DNA of 64,000 nucleotides from Phytoseiulus persimilis (lineage: Eukaryota; Arthropoda; Arachnida; Mesostigmata; Phytoseiidae), in assembly GCA_037576195.1 (NCBI GenBank), contig CM075101.1, forward strand, positions 28,644,001 to 28,708,000, read 5' to 3'. Below the pieces are notes generated by a model. It was not told the DNA's origin. It did no database searches and worked only from the letters and a program-made list of their open reading frames with translations. This document shows, one piece after another, positions 24,294-38,100 of this stretch. The stretch's first letter is position 1, and each line of letters opens with the position of its first letter. A program made the position numbers and the translations under genes.

Positions 24294-27200
24294 GAATAAG
24301 GCGCAGAGAGTGACTTAACCCTTCCGACGTTTGCTGTCACGAGCCTCGCAGTGCGGCTGGCCGTGTCGCAAACGGGCTGACTTCTCTGCATTGGAGAGAC
24401 GCAGTCCCGGTTGCCACTGCTGTTTGCTGGCTCGCTGTGATCATATGATCGATCTAATTAAAATGTGCGAGCTTCTCGGCGGACACACCGAAGATGAGAG
24501 ACAAGTCGATTTGAACGATCTCCGCTCCTTGCCGAAGCCTTCAACCTCGAAATCGTTCAAAACCGGTTACATCGAGTAGTTGAGCTTGGCCTTCGGGCGC
24601 GTTCGCTTGATGGCTGGTCTTCAGTGCGCTCCTCCCCACAATGTGCAGTGCTTGACGAGTATGGACACGAGAGGTGATCTCTTCAGAAGGATCTAGTCGA
24701 CATCCAATGCAGACATGGCCGGCAGATATCGACGTCAAAGTCGCCGACTCAGCGTTCTATCGTTGGGTCCGTGGAGCCGACTGTCGTTTTCGAGGCCACA
24801 ACCCCGAAGACGCTGGTACTGTTCTTCGGAAGACTCGGTTGCTCATTGTAGAAACTTCGAAGAGGAATTCCGAACGTGTGGGCGCCTGCCCGACCTGGAG
24901 AAAACTACGCCGGTAAGAAAACTTCGTTATGTCGTTGAAGTTGGTCGGAGTAATACCGGGGAGGGATGTCGCGGAAAAACTCGAGTTGGAGTCGCGGAAT
25001 TCGCTCGGAAGTTCCTCCAGGAGCCCGAATGATTCCCGATGCTCGGGGTTCTCATAACATCTGAGAAATCCTCTGATCGCCGCCTGAACCAGAATTCCAC
25101 TCAGAAAGAACGTCGGTAATGCTGATGACTTTAAGTTTGATAACTCAGGTCAACATGCCGTGTTCTCGTTGGATCTTTGTTCGGAATCGTTCGAGTGCAT
25201 AGAGTGGAAACTTCTGAGTGGAGACGCTGTCTGATTCGGAATTGACTTCGGGAAAGGTTTGCTGTGATTTCCAATAGATGGGAATGGAGGATAAATTGTT
25301 CAAGGGTTGTTCGGATTGAGTTCGCTCCCACGTATTTGAAGCATCCCATGATCTGCCGAGCATCGGCACCAATCTAGTTCTTCGCGTGGGACTTCAAGTT
25401 ATCTCAAGTGCGGCCTTGTGGAAATCGCGGAAATTGGATGGAAACCTTTCCGACATGTGAACCAGTCACTCTCACCTGGATGAAGTGTGTGTGTATCTCC
25501 GTTGGTTCTCAGTGAGATCGCGCCGGCGGGAGGAGTTCCAAATCAACTCGAGTTTTACTTTCTGAATCAATTTTGATGTAGAACAGTTGGTGAGCAATCT
25601 CCATTGACAACGTTCCCTTTCCACGCAGTAACATTAGCGGCGGACGATGGACGAGGTAAGGACTGATTACTGACGAGCAATGCTCGTTAATTCAACTCTG
25701 AGGACAGAATCATTGACGCGATTTCTGCGCGAGCGATGATTCCTGACCATGCATTGGAAAAGTGATGGGACATGGAACAGAAGAAAAACAATAAAACCCT
25801 CTCTACGCGCTTCGATTCAGGCCTGTGTTCCGCAACCTCTCACTCCTCCACTCAGGCCATGTACAATAGATTCTACATCGATCGATCACCAACTCACCAG
25901 TCTACTTAACAATGCTAGACACTGAGTCCATTGGAACTAACACGGGAACGTTCGAGCGAGAAGCTCAGGGTTTCTACCATCGCCCGAGAGCTTAGCCTGT
26001 CTTTCCCGGTCCTATGCGCGACGCCCGAGTAGCAACAGCGTGAGTGCACGATTATACCACGCGAGCGGGCACGACAATGAAGCCATCTTGGGAATACGTC
26101 TGCTGTTCAGATGTTGTGCGACAATGAGTACCGTTTAGTGGAGTCGAGGAAGAAGTTCGGGTGAGCGGGAACTACACCGATTTGCATATGGACCCAACTT
26201 ATCATGTGAGCGTGCTCTCTCCGATGTGGCGCCGCATCACTGAAGATGCCTTCATTGTTGTTCGTCATCGAGCTCTCAGTCGCAAGGCGCGGATTGCGCT
26301 GTGCGGAGTGTGGTGGCAGTTTGATTACATTCGACGAGGGGAGTCAGTGGACTTCGAAAATGGTGCTCAAAAACTCAGAGACCGTCGTGAGATTGTTGCG
26401 AACTTCCAGTTGCTTGGGCGAAGTGCATTCAATCATCGGGCCGAAGGAGAACGACACCCTTGCGGTATGAATCAAACTTTCCAGCGACTTTCTTCGCCGT
26501 GTTCCGGGAGCAATGCCGCTAGCAATGCCTGAATTGAATGACAGCTTGTTCCAAGCCCAGAGCGGAATCGAAATTATTCGCGGCTCCTCCTGTTGTCGTA
26601 ATGAGCGAGATTGGACTGTGAAGTCAATATCTGCTGGGCTCCCCCGTGTCTTGGAGCCGATCAGTGCTCTCCACGCGGTCCATCCCGTGGCCAGAAGGCA
26701 GTCTCCCAAACTCCTCTCGGGAACTCGCCTTTCCGAGCAAATCCATTCCGCGGTATATTCAATGAATCTCTTTTCAATGCATCTCTGTCAACATCTTGCG
26801 GGTTGCTCCGGGATCGACCTGTCATTTCCATTGATATTCGAGTCAGGTTCTTTGGGAACAGATAGCATCAGCGTGCAATCATGAGGCCACACCGGAGCCT
26901 GCTTCTGAAGTGCATCGTCATGCTAGGCATTCCAGATGAGACGCGGAACAATCGACGGGCTCCGTATTTACGTCTCAACGACGTCTGTGTCGTAATCGAG
27001 GCCAGCTTTCAACGGCAGCCTGTGCTTCTGATCTGCGGCGTGCCGTAACTTCTGTGTTCAATCAACTAATAAGCTTTCAGATTAGAAGAAAGCTCCCTGA
27101 GTCGCCTTGGAGGGAGATGAAGGGCTCCGACTTGTCCTGAGCCCTTCTCTTCTCTGGAATCTCTCCAGGATGAGAGCGCGAGGGAGGAGATTGAGGTTTC

Positions 27201-29093
27201 AGCCTTATTTCTTTGAGTCTTCGCGAGGAATCGCTTAGACTTCGAGCTCGTTTGATCCTGGAGAGCGTTCCGAAGTCATAATAGGAGCGCTCTGGGTGCG
27301 ATGGCTGTTGCCGACAGACTGGTTTAAGTGCCTGTGTTGTTACACATGAGCGCGTTGACGCAGGACTACATTAGAGCCATCAAAGGATCCAATAAGGCGC
27401 CACCAATCCCGTCCCAGCACTGATGCGCGCATGCCTCGCTTATATAACGCCATCACGGTTCATGTAGAAATTATTCTATGTCACCTGACATGGAGCTAGC
27501 TAACTGACATAACATTGAGGAACATTACATGAATCCCATGTCTCATCCTGTAAACTATGAGCGACAGCGGTATAAGAGAGCCTCTCCGGACAGACCGTCA
27601 TAGACTGTTCAAAAATGGGCACTGCCGTCATGAACGGATTGCATACTGCTAGGAATGCGTGTTCTCGACGTCGCGCGTGAGAAAGAGGAATTTCTCTCCG
27701 ACTCCCTGACAGCTCGAACCTGATTGGTCGTCCGAGAAGCCCAACTTGTATTCGACAATTAAAATCGGACAAAGAACCTCAGGGATTGAGCGGTGACAGC
27801 ACACACAAATTGGCATTGACAATTCTGGCTTTCCTTTCTGCAGTCCTGATCAGTGAGGTGGAAAACGGCGACGGGATCGATTGGCGCTGACGAGAGCGAA
27901 CGCATCGACACAAAGCTCGGCGAAAGCTTTCAGTTGTTGTATCTCGCAATCGGTTGCGAATTGCTTACATCTTCGTGGCTCCGACGAATCACCGTGAGGC
28001 GATCAATACTCCGTGGATTGACTCGGGCTCGCAAAGTCGCTCGATCCGGGGGCTTTGGATCAGTCGAGGCAGGAAATCGGCTGTTCTTGAAGGACCCCTG
28101 ACTCAAAGTCCCCACGGTCTCACCTGGAAGCGAACACGCGCGATTCGGCGTGGAATATCGAAGCAACCTCCCGTTAAGACGATGTCGGGACGAGCATTTG
28201 TTTGTGAAAGAGCAGCGGGAAGCCTCCCAAGGGACGGATCTATTCCGGGACACTAAAAGGTCAGCAAGTAAAAACATCGATTGTTGACGACTCGTGGCGG
28301 CTGAAAACGACCTCATGTCGGTCGTGTGGTGGAATCCCCGGAACTTCGTTTTCGCAGAAACGACCTCGAGCTCACGATCGGTTTCTGGAACTTTGCTGTA
28401 CTCGTGATGCTATACTGGTTCAAGTGTCGAGTTGGAATGACCGGTACTATCGCGCTGCCGCGAGGATGGGGATAGACTTCCGAGACGGGCAGGTGCGTTG
28501 TTGCCCTGGATCGGAGAGTTTTGTGGGTTACCTCGGTCCGGCTTGACATGTGGTCTGCGACAGGTAATGATTCTGGGAAGCTTGAGGAAGCTCAGCCGAG
28601 AGTACGTAAGTGGTTCTGAGATCTGCGGGTCCCTCAACGCCTACGAGACGCGAAAAATGTCGACCTTGACCCGAGAAGGTCGGCCCATATCTAGAAGCGC
28701 CCTTGATGAGACTTGAATTGACTTGGAATCTTTTTGAGACGCCTCGTTCTTAGAGCGTGATGACTTGGATCGCGGGAACACTGCTCATGGCTCGGAGAGT
28801 AATTTCTGGATTTCTCGTAAGCGAAGCAGTTTTACTTGTGGGTTTTTGTAGTGTTCCCCGAAACCGTGTCTGTCGTCAATCGCTCCAGACCTCGGAAAAC
28901 ACTCGATCTCTGGAAGAGCCCCCATTTGACGCTAACAGCATGTCGATGATGAACTCCGCTTCTTGCTACACATACTTACAGAGGGTCAATAGTTCTGGTT
29001 TATCGAAATGGCGACCGACTTGCCTCCGAAATCCGACTTGAAATCGTTCACCGGAATCTCAGACTCCAGAGCTACTCTTCCTGCTGTGACAGA
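24294..29093. other. No confident gene
   Basis: Open frames here are short and overlap on both strands (for example 26161-26532 plus and 26709-26344 minus). A 95-codon plus frame at 28757-29041 contains a hydrophobic run and an EEPPFD stretch that weakly resembles the C-terminal exon of the membrane protein just downstream. It may be a decayed duplicate. An imperfect stem (AAGGGCTC...GAGCCCTT) lies near 27120-27150. Confidence 0.35.
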
Positions 29094-29705
29094 ATGGGAA
29101 GTCGAACTCTCAAAATGGTTTCTTGTACATTCCAGTGCATAATGGGCTGCCTTATATACTCGCTAGAAAAGCTGAGCGAGAGAAAACGGAGAATCTTATT
29201 CTACATTGCATTCCTAATCGGAGGACTCCTCACGTTGGGGGGCTTCACCGGCTTCCTCACTCCTCAGAAAGGATGGGCATTCATCGTTGTTGTATCAGGT
29301 GCGTTGGAGTTCTCTGGTTTGGATCGCAGAGGAGAGAGCCCGAGACCAGCGAGCGGATATGATTATTTTGAATGCATTCCACGGCATCGTTTCCGACGCG
29401 AGCTCAATACGACCTGTGTTCGTATCGGACAGCTCGGAACTCCAACAGTCAGCTCCCCGGAAACGAGGAAACATGGCATGATTTTTTTTAAGGTAGTTTC
29501 TCGTTTCATCGCAGGAGTTTTCATCCTGATCACTACCGGGATTCTCTGGGACACAATGGCACACCCGACACTATCCAACCCAGAAGCCTGCGTGGAAAAC
29601 ACGTCAAACTTGCCTTCAGCCCCAGACAGGGTAGAAGACGAGCCCCCACCGGACTACGATAGTGTCGTGCGGAACAAGAACTTGCCCCGGTCCAACTCAA
29701 AGTAA
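29094..29705 (+). CDS. Small two-pass membrane protein with PPPDY tail
   Basis: Exons 29094-29298 and 29515-29705 join in phase (205+191 nt) to a protein of 131 residues. Two hydrophobic helices, ILFYIAFLIGGLLTLGGF and WAFIVVVSGVFILITTGIL, are separated by a tight TPQKG turn. They are followed by a hydrophilic cytoplasm-like tail with EDEPPPDYDSVV, a PPxY motif of the kind bound by WW domains of Nedd4-type ligases. The architecture resembles small TMEM hairpin proteins, but I cannot name an orthologue. The splice joins a TCA G|GTGCGT donor to a CATCGCAG acceptor and makes helix 2 continuous. The 216-bp intron is a multiple of three with no in-frame stop, so retention would give 203 residues. 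A CAG sits just before the ATG, and another acceptor-like CCAG lies about 35 nt inside, so the true first exon may differ. Confidence 0.55.
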   Translation: MGSRTLKMVSCTFQCIMGCLIYSLEKLSERKRRILFYIAFLIGGLLTLGGFTGFLTPQKGWAFIVVVSGALEFSGLDRRGESPRPASGYDYFECIPRHRFRRELNTTCVRIGQLGTPTVSSPETRKHGMIFFKVVSRFIAGVFILITTGILWDTMAHPTLSNPEACVENTSNLPSAPDRVEDEPPPDYDSVVRNKNLPRSNSK

Positions 29706-32700
29706 GGAAGAAAGATCATGATTCTTAGGCATCCGAATCCATGCTGAACTCCAGTATCAATTGAAAACTCGCCGGCTCTGGAATCACGCGCTTCCAAAGC
29801 ACCACTGTCGAATGAGTCATCTCCCGAAATAGCAGCCGACGGAGTCGCACCTCATGCCCCCATCGAGTCCTTGAAATGAAGCACAGAGTTTGTTACAGGT
29901 GGTCCCTTTACAATCAAACATGGTGTCCGAGCTTCAATCCCAAAATGGGCTATGATAAGACTGCCACGATGGAATGCAGTGATGTCGTCACGGATGCTCC
30001 CCCTTCGTACAATCAATCCCAAGCTCTCCCTCAAACGCAGCCGGAAGTTGATGACATGGGCAGGCGATTGGGGGTCGCGCCCGCAGCGATTCACGGTCGG
30101 ACGGAGACGACAATCGAGATCGGTCAGAAGTGAGCTGGGCTCAGAGAGTGGCACGTTGGCTACTTGGTATTTCGAGCGGTCAGTTGTTTGGTAGACAGAT
30201 CGTCCGTCTACCTCACCTCTTTGATGTCTAACCCTAAACTCAGCTATCATTAAGAATACTGTAACTTATCATTACGTCAAAGCGATTATTGTCTGCGATT
30301 GCCATCACTGTCCGAACTACGAATATTAATACTGTAAGCATATTTATTACGCCTATTGTAAACGATTGTGATCTATTTTCGTATTGGTGGCGTACCGTGG
30401 AACGTATGGTCGTTCTAGTCTATCACTGGCAGACGGCTTCGACGTGATCGTTTGCGTAATTGTGAAACACTTGGATACAATTTACGAAGCGTTTACTGCT
30501 ACGAGTACATACAATGAGTGCCGTCACAAATTTCTTTGCTGCGCCGATTTGCGATCGGGGACAGGTGAGAGAGAAAGCGATGCTCCGAGACGTGTCGATT
30601 GTAGTCTGGGAGCGGGCGATACGGATAGAAAGAGTGAACATTCCGTCGCGGCATTGCTATCTCTCGAGTGTTTATAAATGTATTGAGCTATTATAGAACC
30701 TGTTGCGCTGTTTTATGACGAAACTTCACGATGTGTCCGGAAGCGTGTTGAGGGATGGATCGCAGCAGAACAGTGCGGGTCGAGGGCCAGGCGGCGGAAT
30801 CCGACGTGAATCAGACGCTGATGGTCTGCCTCATGAAGCGATCGCCAACCTGACTCGATCCCGAGCGGTTTTGCTTCTTTCGTCTCGACCAGTCAGATTC
30901 GAAGCATCGTAGGTTTTCTGTTGATGTTCGGTCCTGTCGCAATGGACGCCTTTCGGAGCCGAAGCTCCTGATCTCATAAGCGAATTTTCTCATCAACGAG
31001 GCGAGCCAAGGAACGAGGGGAGATGGGGAGAGGAGGGGGGATCCCGAACTCGATTGTTAATTCCAATGGTAGATCGAAGATCCACTAAGCGGCTACGAAA
31101 CTATTTATTGTCCGAAGTCTGCGAGTGCGTTTTCAACTGGCGGCACATTCTTGTGCCGAATCGCAGATGGTATCGGCGTACTGCTCCTCTTTCCGAGGTA
31201 TTTTACATCTGTCCTGACTCTGAAGAGCTCCCCGTAAGTTCAGCTTCCTGCACTGAATCATGTTCAAGTTAACGATGTATGCTAATAAAAGAGGAGCGGA
31301 GTGTTTTCCGAACATTGCGTTTGTTTTCCTTCTCGTAGTACGATGGTCCCATATACAGCAGCGTGCCGTCCGGGGGGGGGGGGGCGGTGAGGCGGCCCGC
31401 CCCGGGCATCAAGGCTGCAGGGGTATCAGGATGCCGTTGATTGTGGGAGAAACGCGCTGATGCGTCTGATCTTTCACGAAATGAGCGTTCGGAATGACGT
31501 CCGCGCTGTCAAATAATTTCAATCGTCTCCTGAGGAGTCTGGCAGGGGGAGCTCGAGAACTATTTTCTCTTCTTCGCGAACCTGTGGTCTTGGAATAGCC
31601 GGGCGCATGTGCCAACCGAATCACGATCTTCCGAAGGCAACATTGAAAAACTCATCTTGAAACCCTCACACCGCTGAACCCGCTAGAAAGTTTCGGTTCA
31701 ATCTCTCCATGGCCCCGTTAGTAGTTTCGTCAGAACGCAACTGGGTTGAACAGTTAACCTGGTCGTTTCGGAGACCCACAGGGAATCGAAGCAACGGATG
31801 CCATAACTAGCTCTTGTGGTTCCATAGTATATAGCGTAGAAGCTTCCGCGATGAATCGTCTCATCGAATTTCTGGCACGATTCCCAGAGACCTTATCGTG
31901 AATCTTCCGCGGATATGATCGCAACAACCGACGGTTTTTCCACGATCTCCCAATATTGAAGTCGACTCATGAGTACAACAATAGTCAGAGTCCGAGGTCT
32001 CCCTTGCGTATTGTGTCTCCATCACATCCACATACATGAATATGAAATACATTGGTCTCATGTTGCTATTGTTGTGTTTCAAATAATTTTGTTTGGACGC
32101 CCTCATTCACCGTTCAGGTGCCCGCGGTGATTCGAGGTAAGTGCCAATCTCGGGCTGTACAGCCCCCGTGCCGACTCGACAAAATTTGTCGACACAAGGT
32201 TGAATGCTGGTGATCGCTTTACTATCTTCATATATAACCACAAGCGGACTTTCTTTTGGCATGGGCAGCACGCACGTCCGACATGGGCGCAAGAGCGAGG
32301 ATGAGCTGCCATAATCAAGTGCTATCTACCAAATACATGTGCAGTCGCTTCGTGCATCACCAGAACCGGGACTCTTACTGTCTGATGTTACAGGTGAACA
32401 GGAATAAATTATTGGCTTAGACCTCTGGTCCGCAGAAGCGACGGTCAAGGCTCACATCTGTCTATTCCGACGGTGGGACTTCGCCGCATATTTGGCCGCC
32501 TCTACACTCATTCTGAAGCAACGGCAGGCTCGGGAATCCCCCAAGAATTGTGCTCATCTGATGCTGATTCTCGAGATCAGCTCAAGGCAAGAAGCTGCTC
32601 TGTCTTGCAGCGAGTGGTTCCCATGACATTGAGTCTTGACGTTTCGCAAACCAGGAGGAAGCTTCCTAACGGTGTGACGAGTATTTTCCGGGATCGGTGA

Positions 32701-33069
32701 TCCTTCTCGGGAGATTGGACCGAAACCGCGTCACGTCTGCTCCTCCCATCTAAAAGAGCCACCTAATACCTCGTCTCGTACTCCCCTCCAAACGCACGGA
32801 TTCCGATCCCAGCTTCTTCCGAGCTCGTGAATATACGTTGCTTCACGAACGGTCTTCTAGAACGGGGACTTTATATTTTTCACCCATCCCTGAAGGACAC
32901 CGATCCGTCTTCCCGGGATAAGAGGACTCTTGTGCAGGATACTGTATGCTCTCCACTCCGTCCTGAGAAGAACATTTTGATTCATCCTTCCATGGTTACT
33001 GGACGGTGGAAAAAGTCTTTGGGAATAACGTGAGGCAGAGAACACTGCTTTCAATTTTGAGATCTAAAA
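29706..33069. other. Intergenic; possible second PPxY exon near 29.88 kb
   Basis: At about 29898 an acceptor-like TTTGTTACAG precedes a plus-strand open frame that runs to 30133 and contains VTDAPPSYNQSQ, a second PPxY motif 0.4 kb after the first. It could be an alternative last exon or a decayed paralogue. The DNA at 30240-30400 is AT-rich. A run of 13 G (31372-31384) sits in a GC-rich patch. Nothing else is recognisable. Confidence 0.3.
31372..31384 (+). repeat. G13 homopolymer
   Basis: Thirteen consecutive G lie in a CpG-rich patch. Such runs are prone to sequencing error and could form G-rich structures. Confidence 0.8.
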
Positions 33070-36000
33070 TCACGATTCTTCTGGGTCATCTTTATTTCTT
33101 GGGATCAGATTTCGCAGAACCGATGACGGAGGTGCTTGCAAAACTTTCCGAGAGAGTCGCATCTGACCAGACACTGGATCTCGTCCGTAGTATTTCACCT
33201 GGATTTCCTGCCCTTCCTCCAAGCCCAGAGCGGATGGGTGACTCACCTGGGGAAGTACGGTGACATTCAACCTACACACAAGTATTGAACTGGATTAGAA
33301 GCGAAAACGTCTTCAGAACATTCTTCACCTTTCGTTGATCCAGTTGCGTGTTGTGCAGAAGAGTTGGTGGCATACCAGCGTACAAGACAATCATGGCGCC
33401 GGCGTCCCGGAGCTCCACGATCTTGGCAGTGTACACTCCACCGAATTCAAGTGTGGGTTCTCGAGTTTCTAACAGGAGCGCGTTCATCATTTCTTTTGCT
33501 TCGATCATCGCCGTCTGCGGAGCGATTAGGGGAGAATATGAAGAACGATTTCTAGAGTTTGTCTCATCGCGGAATTCGGATAGAATTTCACCTCATTCGG
33601 CGCGAACACGTCGAAGGTGCATTCATCCAGAGGTACGAGCGTCACTCCTGTCTCTGCAGTTATTCTGCGGATGTTTTTGCCACCAGTCCCAACGAAGTGA
33701 CTTCGTTTGTGCGCTGGAACTTCGAACTTCTCGATAACAGGCCAATTGTCCTTTTTCTTGGCCCGGGCCTTCTGTATAGTTTTGTGCATGATTTGCAGGA
33801 TTTGAGCTTTTGCTTGCATTCCTTTTTGTATCGTTTCATTGATAACTTTGAGTGGCAAGCCCGGGATCTTGACATCCGCTTGAAGCGCAGTAATACCGTT
33901 GGAAGTTCCGGCCATCTTGAAATCCATTTCTCCAAGATAATCTTCAATGCCCTAGAACGAGAGTAGAGTCTCGTCACGTGTGCTCCAAACGCGCACCATA
34001 CAACGCGCTATGCCTGAGACCTGCTCGACGGATTACTTACCAAGATGTCCGTGAGGATCTGATATCTTTTGAACTGTTTCGGGTCGTCCGGGTCAGGTTC
34101 GGAAACCAATCCCATGGCGATTCCCGCAGCTGTGGTTTTCATGTCCACTCCCGCGTCTAGAAGGGCAAGGGTTCCACCGCAAACGGTCGCCATACTCGAT
34201 GAGCCGTTGGATTCCAGGACTTCGGAAGTGAGGCGGATCGTGAAGGGGAAGTCTTTGGGAACCAGAGGCGTAAGAGCTCTTTCCGCGAGATTGCCGTGAC
34301 CCAATTCTCGTCGGCCTGGACGGCCGGTGCGTCCAGTTTCGTTTGTTGCATACGGCGGGAATTCGTAGTCGAGCATGAAGTTCTTTTCCTTGTTGCCTCT
34401 GTGGGAACCGAGCGGAGCAGAGGATGGTCTGTTAGAAGCGATCAGATCCCGATCGAATCCGACTCTACGTTATTGAATTTGCGAACTTACTCCAAAAGCT
34501 GCGAAACCGGGTCCACTCGTCGGAGACTGCTGTGAGGCGAGTCGAAGCTCACTGTGCACATGACCTGAGTTTGCCCACGTTGGAACAAAGCGGAGCCGTG
34601 CAGGGGCTCGAAGAGATCAGTTTCGCAGAATATTTCCCTGATTCCATTGGGCTTCCGGCCGTCCATACGTTGCTCTTGCTCCAGAGCGAGGTCTCTGAAC
34701 ACATTTTTCTTTATTTCCGTGCAGGCATCATTTAGAAGGAAATACTTCGTGTCTGGGAATGCCTCCTGTGAAATCGGGGATCTATCAGATAAATCATCGG
34801 GAGCTCGTTCTTCATTCAAGAGTCGAGTTCAGTGATGCACTCGCGAATTTCACATGTTGGGAGGTGATAACGTACCACAAGCTTCTGCAACGTTTCCTCT
34901 GTCACGCAGCGCAGCGCTTCGTCCCTCGATATCTTATCGTGGGAGTGATCGGTCATAATTTCTTTGATCCGATCTCTTGATAATGATTCAGCCATGGCGA
35001 TCGCGTCCTCGGGAGGCAACAATGTCTCGACTTCGCGCTTGGGTTTCCCGTGAGCTTTGGCGAAGTCCTCAATGGTTTTGACAATCTGCGTCACTTCTTT
35101 CAACCCTGCTCTTACCGATTTCATGAAGTCCTGGATGTACAGATTGTCAGCACTCGCTTCGAGCATGACGATTTTGCTGTGCTTGACCCCGGACACAATG
35201 AGGTTAAGCGAACTGTTGGCCATTTGTCGCCGCGTGGGGTGTGGTACTGGAACTCCGTCCACGAAGGCTACCCTGCACGCGGCAACAGGGCCGTCGAAGG
35301 GGATGTCAGACAGACAGAGCGCCGCTGATGCTGCATTGATGGCGAGTACGTCAGGATCGTTCATACCGTCAACGGCTAACAAATTGCATATGAGTTGAGT
35401 TTCATAAAGATAGCCGGCGGGGAACATCGGTCGGAGAGATCGATCTGAGGGGGAATCGAAATCGATATTAACCCTCTATCGCCCGACCGAATGTATCACA
35501 TTAGCTTTCATCCTCAATTGGTAAGAACAGGCCGCTCAACTCACCGATGGCTCGCCCGGTAAGAATTTCGAGATCGGTAGGCCCCAATTCGCGTCGCAAA
35601 TGGTTCGTGGGGATCCGGCCCGCCGCAGCAGCCTTCTGACGGTAGTCGACCTGTAAATTCGCACGAGAATGATATCGATCGGGGAAATCGTGTTGGCCGA
35701 CTAGAGTGGGTCTTTTCAGAAACCGACATTGTGTAAAAAAGTTTGAAACTGAATCGAAACAACTCTCACTATCGAAGCTCCTGCTGCGGGGATCGAACCC
35801 GCGCACTCGAATGCCCTAGATTTCCCAGTTGCACGCGATTCTCCACGGATAAGTATTGAGCTCCTCGGAGCTTTTCGTGTTCCACTGCGATGCATGATGA
35901 GATCCGAGCTTGCGGATCTCTCAACCACCATATGGTTTACTTTCCGAGTTAGATAATGCCTCAAACCGATACGAATCGGCGGAGGGGTAAGACACTCGTT

Positions 36001-36801
36001 GCAGCTGATCAATATGAGCGAACACTTGGTCCAGCCGGCTGGTGGAGTGAACAACTGAGAGCACGTAAAAAAATACTCACTGTGAGAGGCATGAAATTAT
36101 CTTGCGCTGCTTTCTTCTGGCTCACTGCGGTGACTAAAACTGAGGTTTCCCCCATCTGCGCGATCGCTGCTCCATCGGCGAACTTCGCCAGACGGCCTGT
36201 TTCGAACGTCAGTGTCTGACTGTAATGAGGCAAGCCGAAGTCTCATCAAGACCGGAAAGATACTCATAAATATCATCGAAAACTTAAGGGAGCAGAGCAT
36301 GAGAAACCATTTCGGAAATTCGACGAAAAGAGATATGAAGATTCTCTGCTCGTGCTCTACGACACTCAGGAGTCGGATGACGAGCTATCTCACTCCATTC
36401 TCTCTTCATACTCACTCATTGCAACATGTCATCGATTTCGAAACTCGTTCGCCCTCGACGCCGCGCGAGCAGTGTCTCCGGAGAGGATTCTGGACCATCT
36501 CATTCTGGGTTCCTTTACTTTGACAAAACGCTCGGGAAACCTTGCTACCTATTCTGTACATTGTCAAGAAGACCTATAGAAGAACAACGGTTTGGGATGA
36601 GGGGACGTCCCAAACGGCGTACGGAAGCTTCCTCGCACACCCGTCGCCGGACAGAAGTTCTTTCTGTTTTCACGTGTTGAGGGGCGCCGCGAACGAACGA
36701 GCCGGACCGCGCGTTCTATTTGTCGTCAGGAGCAGACTAATGCAGACGATTCTTCTACAGCGCGCCAGCGAGCACCACGGTGACTCGCAGGCTACTGCCA
36801 T
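33070..36801 (-). CDS. PNPT1: Polyribonucleotide nucleotidyltransferase 1, mitochondrial
   Basis: PNPase is a trimeric 3'-5' phosphorolytic exoribonuclease of mitochondria. Exons (minus): 36801-36674, 36219-36081, 35650-35545, 35444-34876, 34765-34491, 34398-34041, 33951-33592, 33514-33329, 33246-33070. They total 2298 nt in phase, giving 765 residues (human 783). Domain order is an Arg-rich, acid-poor N-terminus fitting a mitochondrial presequence, RNase PH 1 ([24 protein letters not shown]), an all-helical linker, RNase PH 2, KH and S1. In RNase PH 2 the phosphate loop NGSSSMA and the catalytic acids of [11 protein letters not shown] are intact. The KH GxxG is GTGG (about 613-616). S1 reads [10 protein letters not shown]...[11 protein letters not shown]. 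Exon 1 rests on splice phase, its ATG and presequence-like composition, with an in-frame stop upstream, and is less certain than the rest. Confidence 0.95.
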
Positions 36802-38100
36802 AAGGAACGCACGGTGGAAGGTGGTTTCCAGATCAATCTTGTACCGACTCCTTAAATTAGCTCGATTGGAAGGTGGACTTTGTGGGGGAGATTCTCAAAA
36901 TGATTGCACACGCTCGGCGAAAGCATACGAATGACCCGATCGCTCCGGAATCGAGACAAAACATAGCAATCTAGCTTCGGTGATGATTACTGACCTCGAA
37001 ATCGGGACATCAGTTTCATCAATATGATTGCTCCCGATCACCAATCTTGTCTGGAAGTGCGAGAACCATCGTTGCTACAGTTGAGAGATCCAAGTAGTGT
37101 TTGAGCAACGTGACCAACCATTATGGTATCTACTTGGAACCCTCGGTGTTGAGCTTTCAGAGCCGCGTTTCACCATTCATGAACTCATCCAGTACATATT
37201 TAAGGAATGCGCCGTCAACCATATTCAGTTCTGAAGTGTTCGATTTCATAACGCGTCCGATTTATTGGAAAAAGTTTATTTCATAAAGTACATATTCGCA
37301 CTGTCATATGGGAAGTATAAAAAGTAACGCCCCATGTGGGTATTTCGTACACCGAAATGCTTTCTTGTCGTCTTGTCAGGAAAGTCAACGGTCCGTTCCC
37401 TAACTATCGACGAGCAATAAAGAATGTGGATTGCCGGACACTTAGATTCTTGCAGCGCTAATCATTGTAGGTAGCAGCTTTGCACTTGTAACAATCGGTA
37501 TGTGAGCTGACGTGGGTCGAGCGCTTATAAAGTAATGGATAGTGATGTTTCCGCTACATCAATTTCTCCCTCTCGAGTTGAACACCTTGAAATCCCTCAG
37601 AGAAGGAGCGTCCATAGAGATACCTCACGTAGGAGTCTCAGGTAGGAAGCTTCCTCGCAACATGACCTCTGAGGAACGAAACGATCCTCATCCGGGGAAT
37701 TTGAGGATCGAAGTCAGTTATAGGAAGATTGTCTTTTTGTTCAATAATTCCTGATTTCAGGAAGCTCCGGGCACTTGCAGCTCCTCACATTGGAAATGAA
37801 CACAGAATTTTGAAGAACACTATCAGACTTCTCCCATTCCGCCACCAAAAGCGCTCTGGCGGGGAATGTTGAGTCTATTGCCTAGCTTGGTGATTCCTTT
37901 GAGGAATAAGGAAATTTTCGGCTCCGAAAATTTACGATTCCTCACGCGATATGCTTCAGATCTGAAGGAGCTGAGCGGCTTACGGAGCTGGGCATGTGCC
38001 ACCGTTTATCTTCCGTCCTCCTTCGAGAACACAAGACATTGTTTTTAGAGAGTCTTACACTTTCGAAGGAGATATTGAGTGCAACTGAATGCAACAATGT
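36802..38100. other. Spacer between PNPT1 and armadillo
   Basis: This is about 1.3 kb between the PNPT1 start and the end of the armadillo transcript. I saw no minus-strand exon resembling a beta-catenin C-terminal domain here, and no convincing promoter elements. Confidence 0.5.

Noticed and set aside
35774..35868. tRNA gene on the minus strand near 35.8 kb
   Set aside because: The T-arm GCGGG/CCCGC is perfect, but no 7-bp acceptor stem or anticodon arm fits at the right distances.
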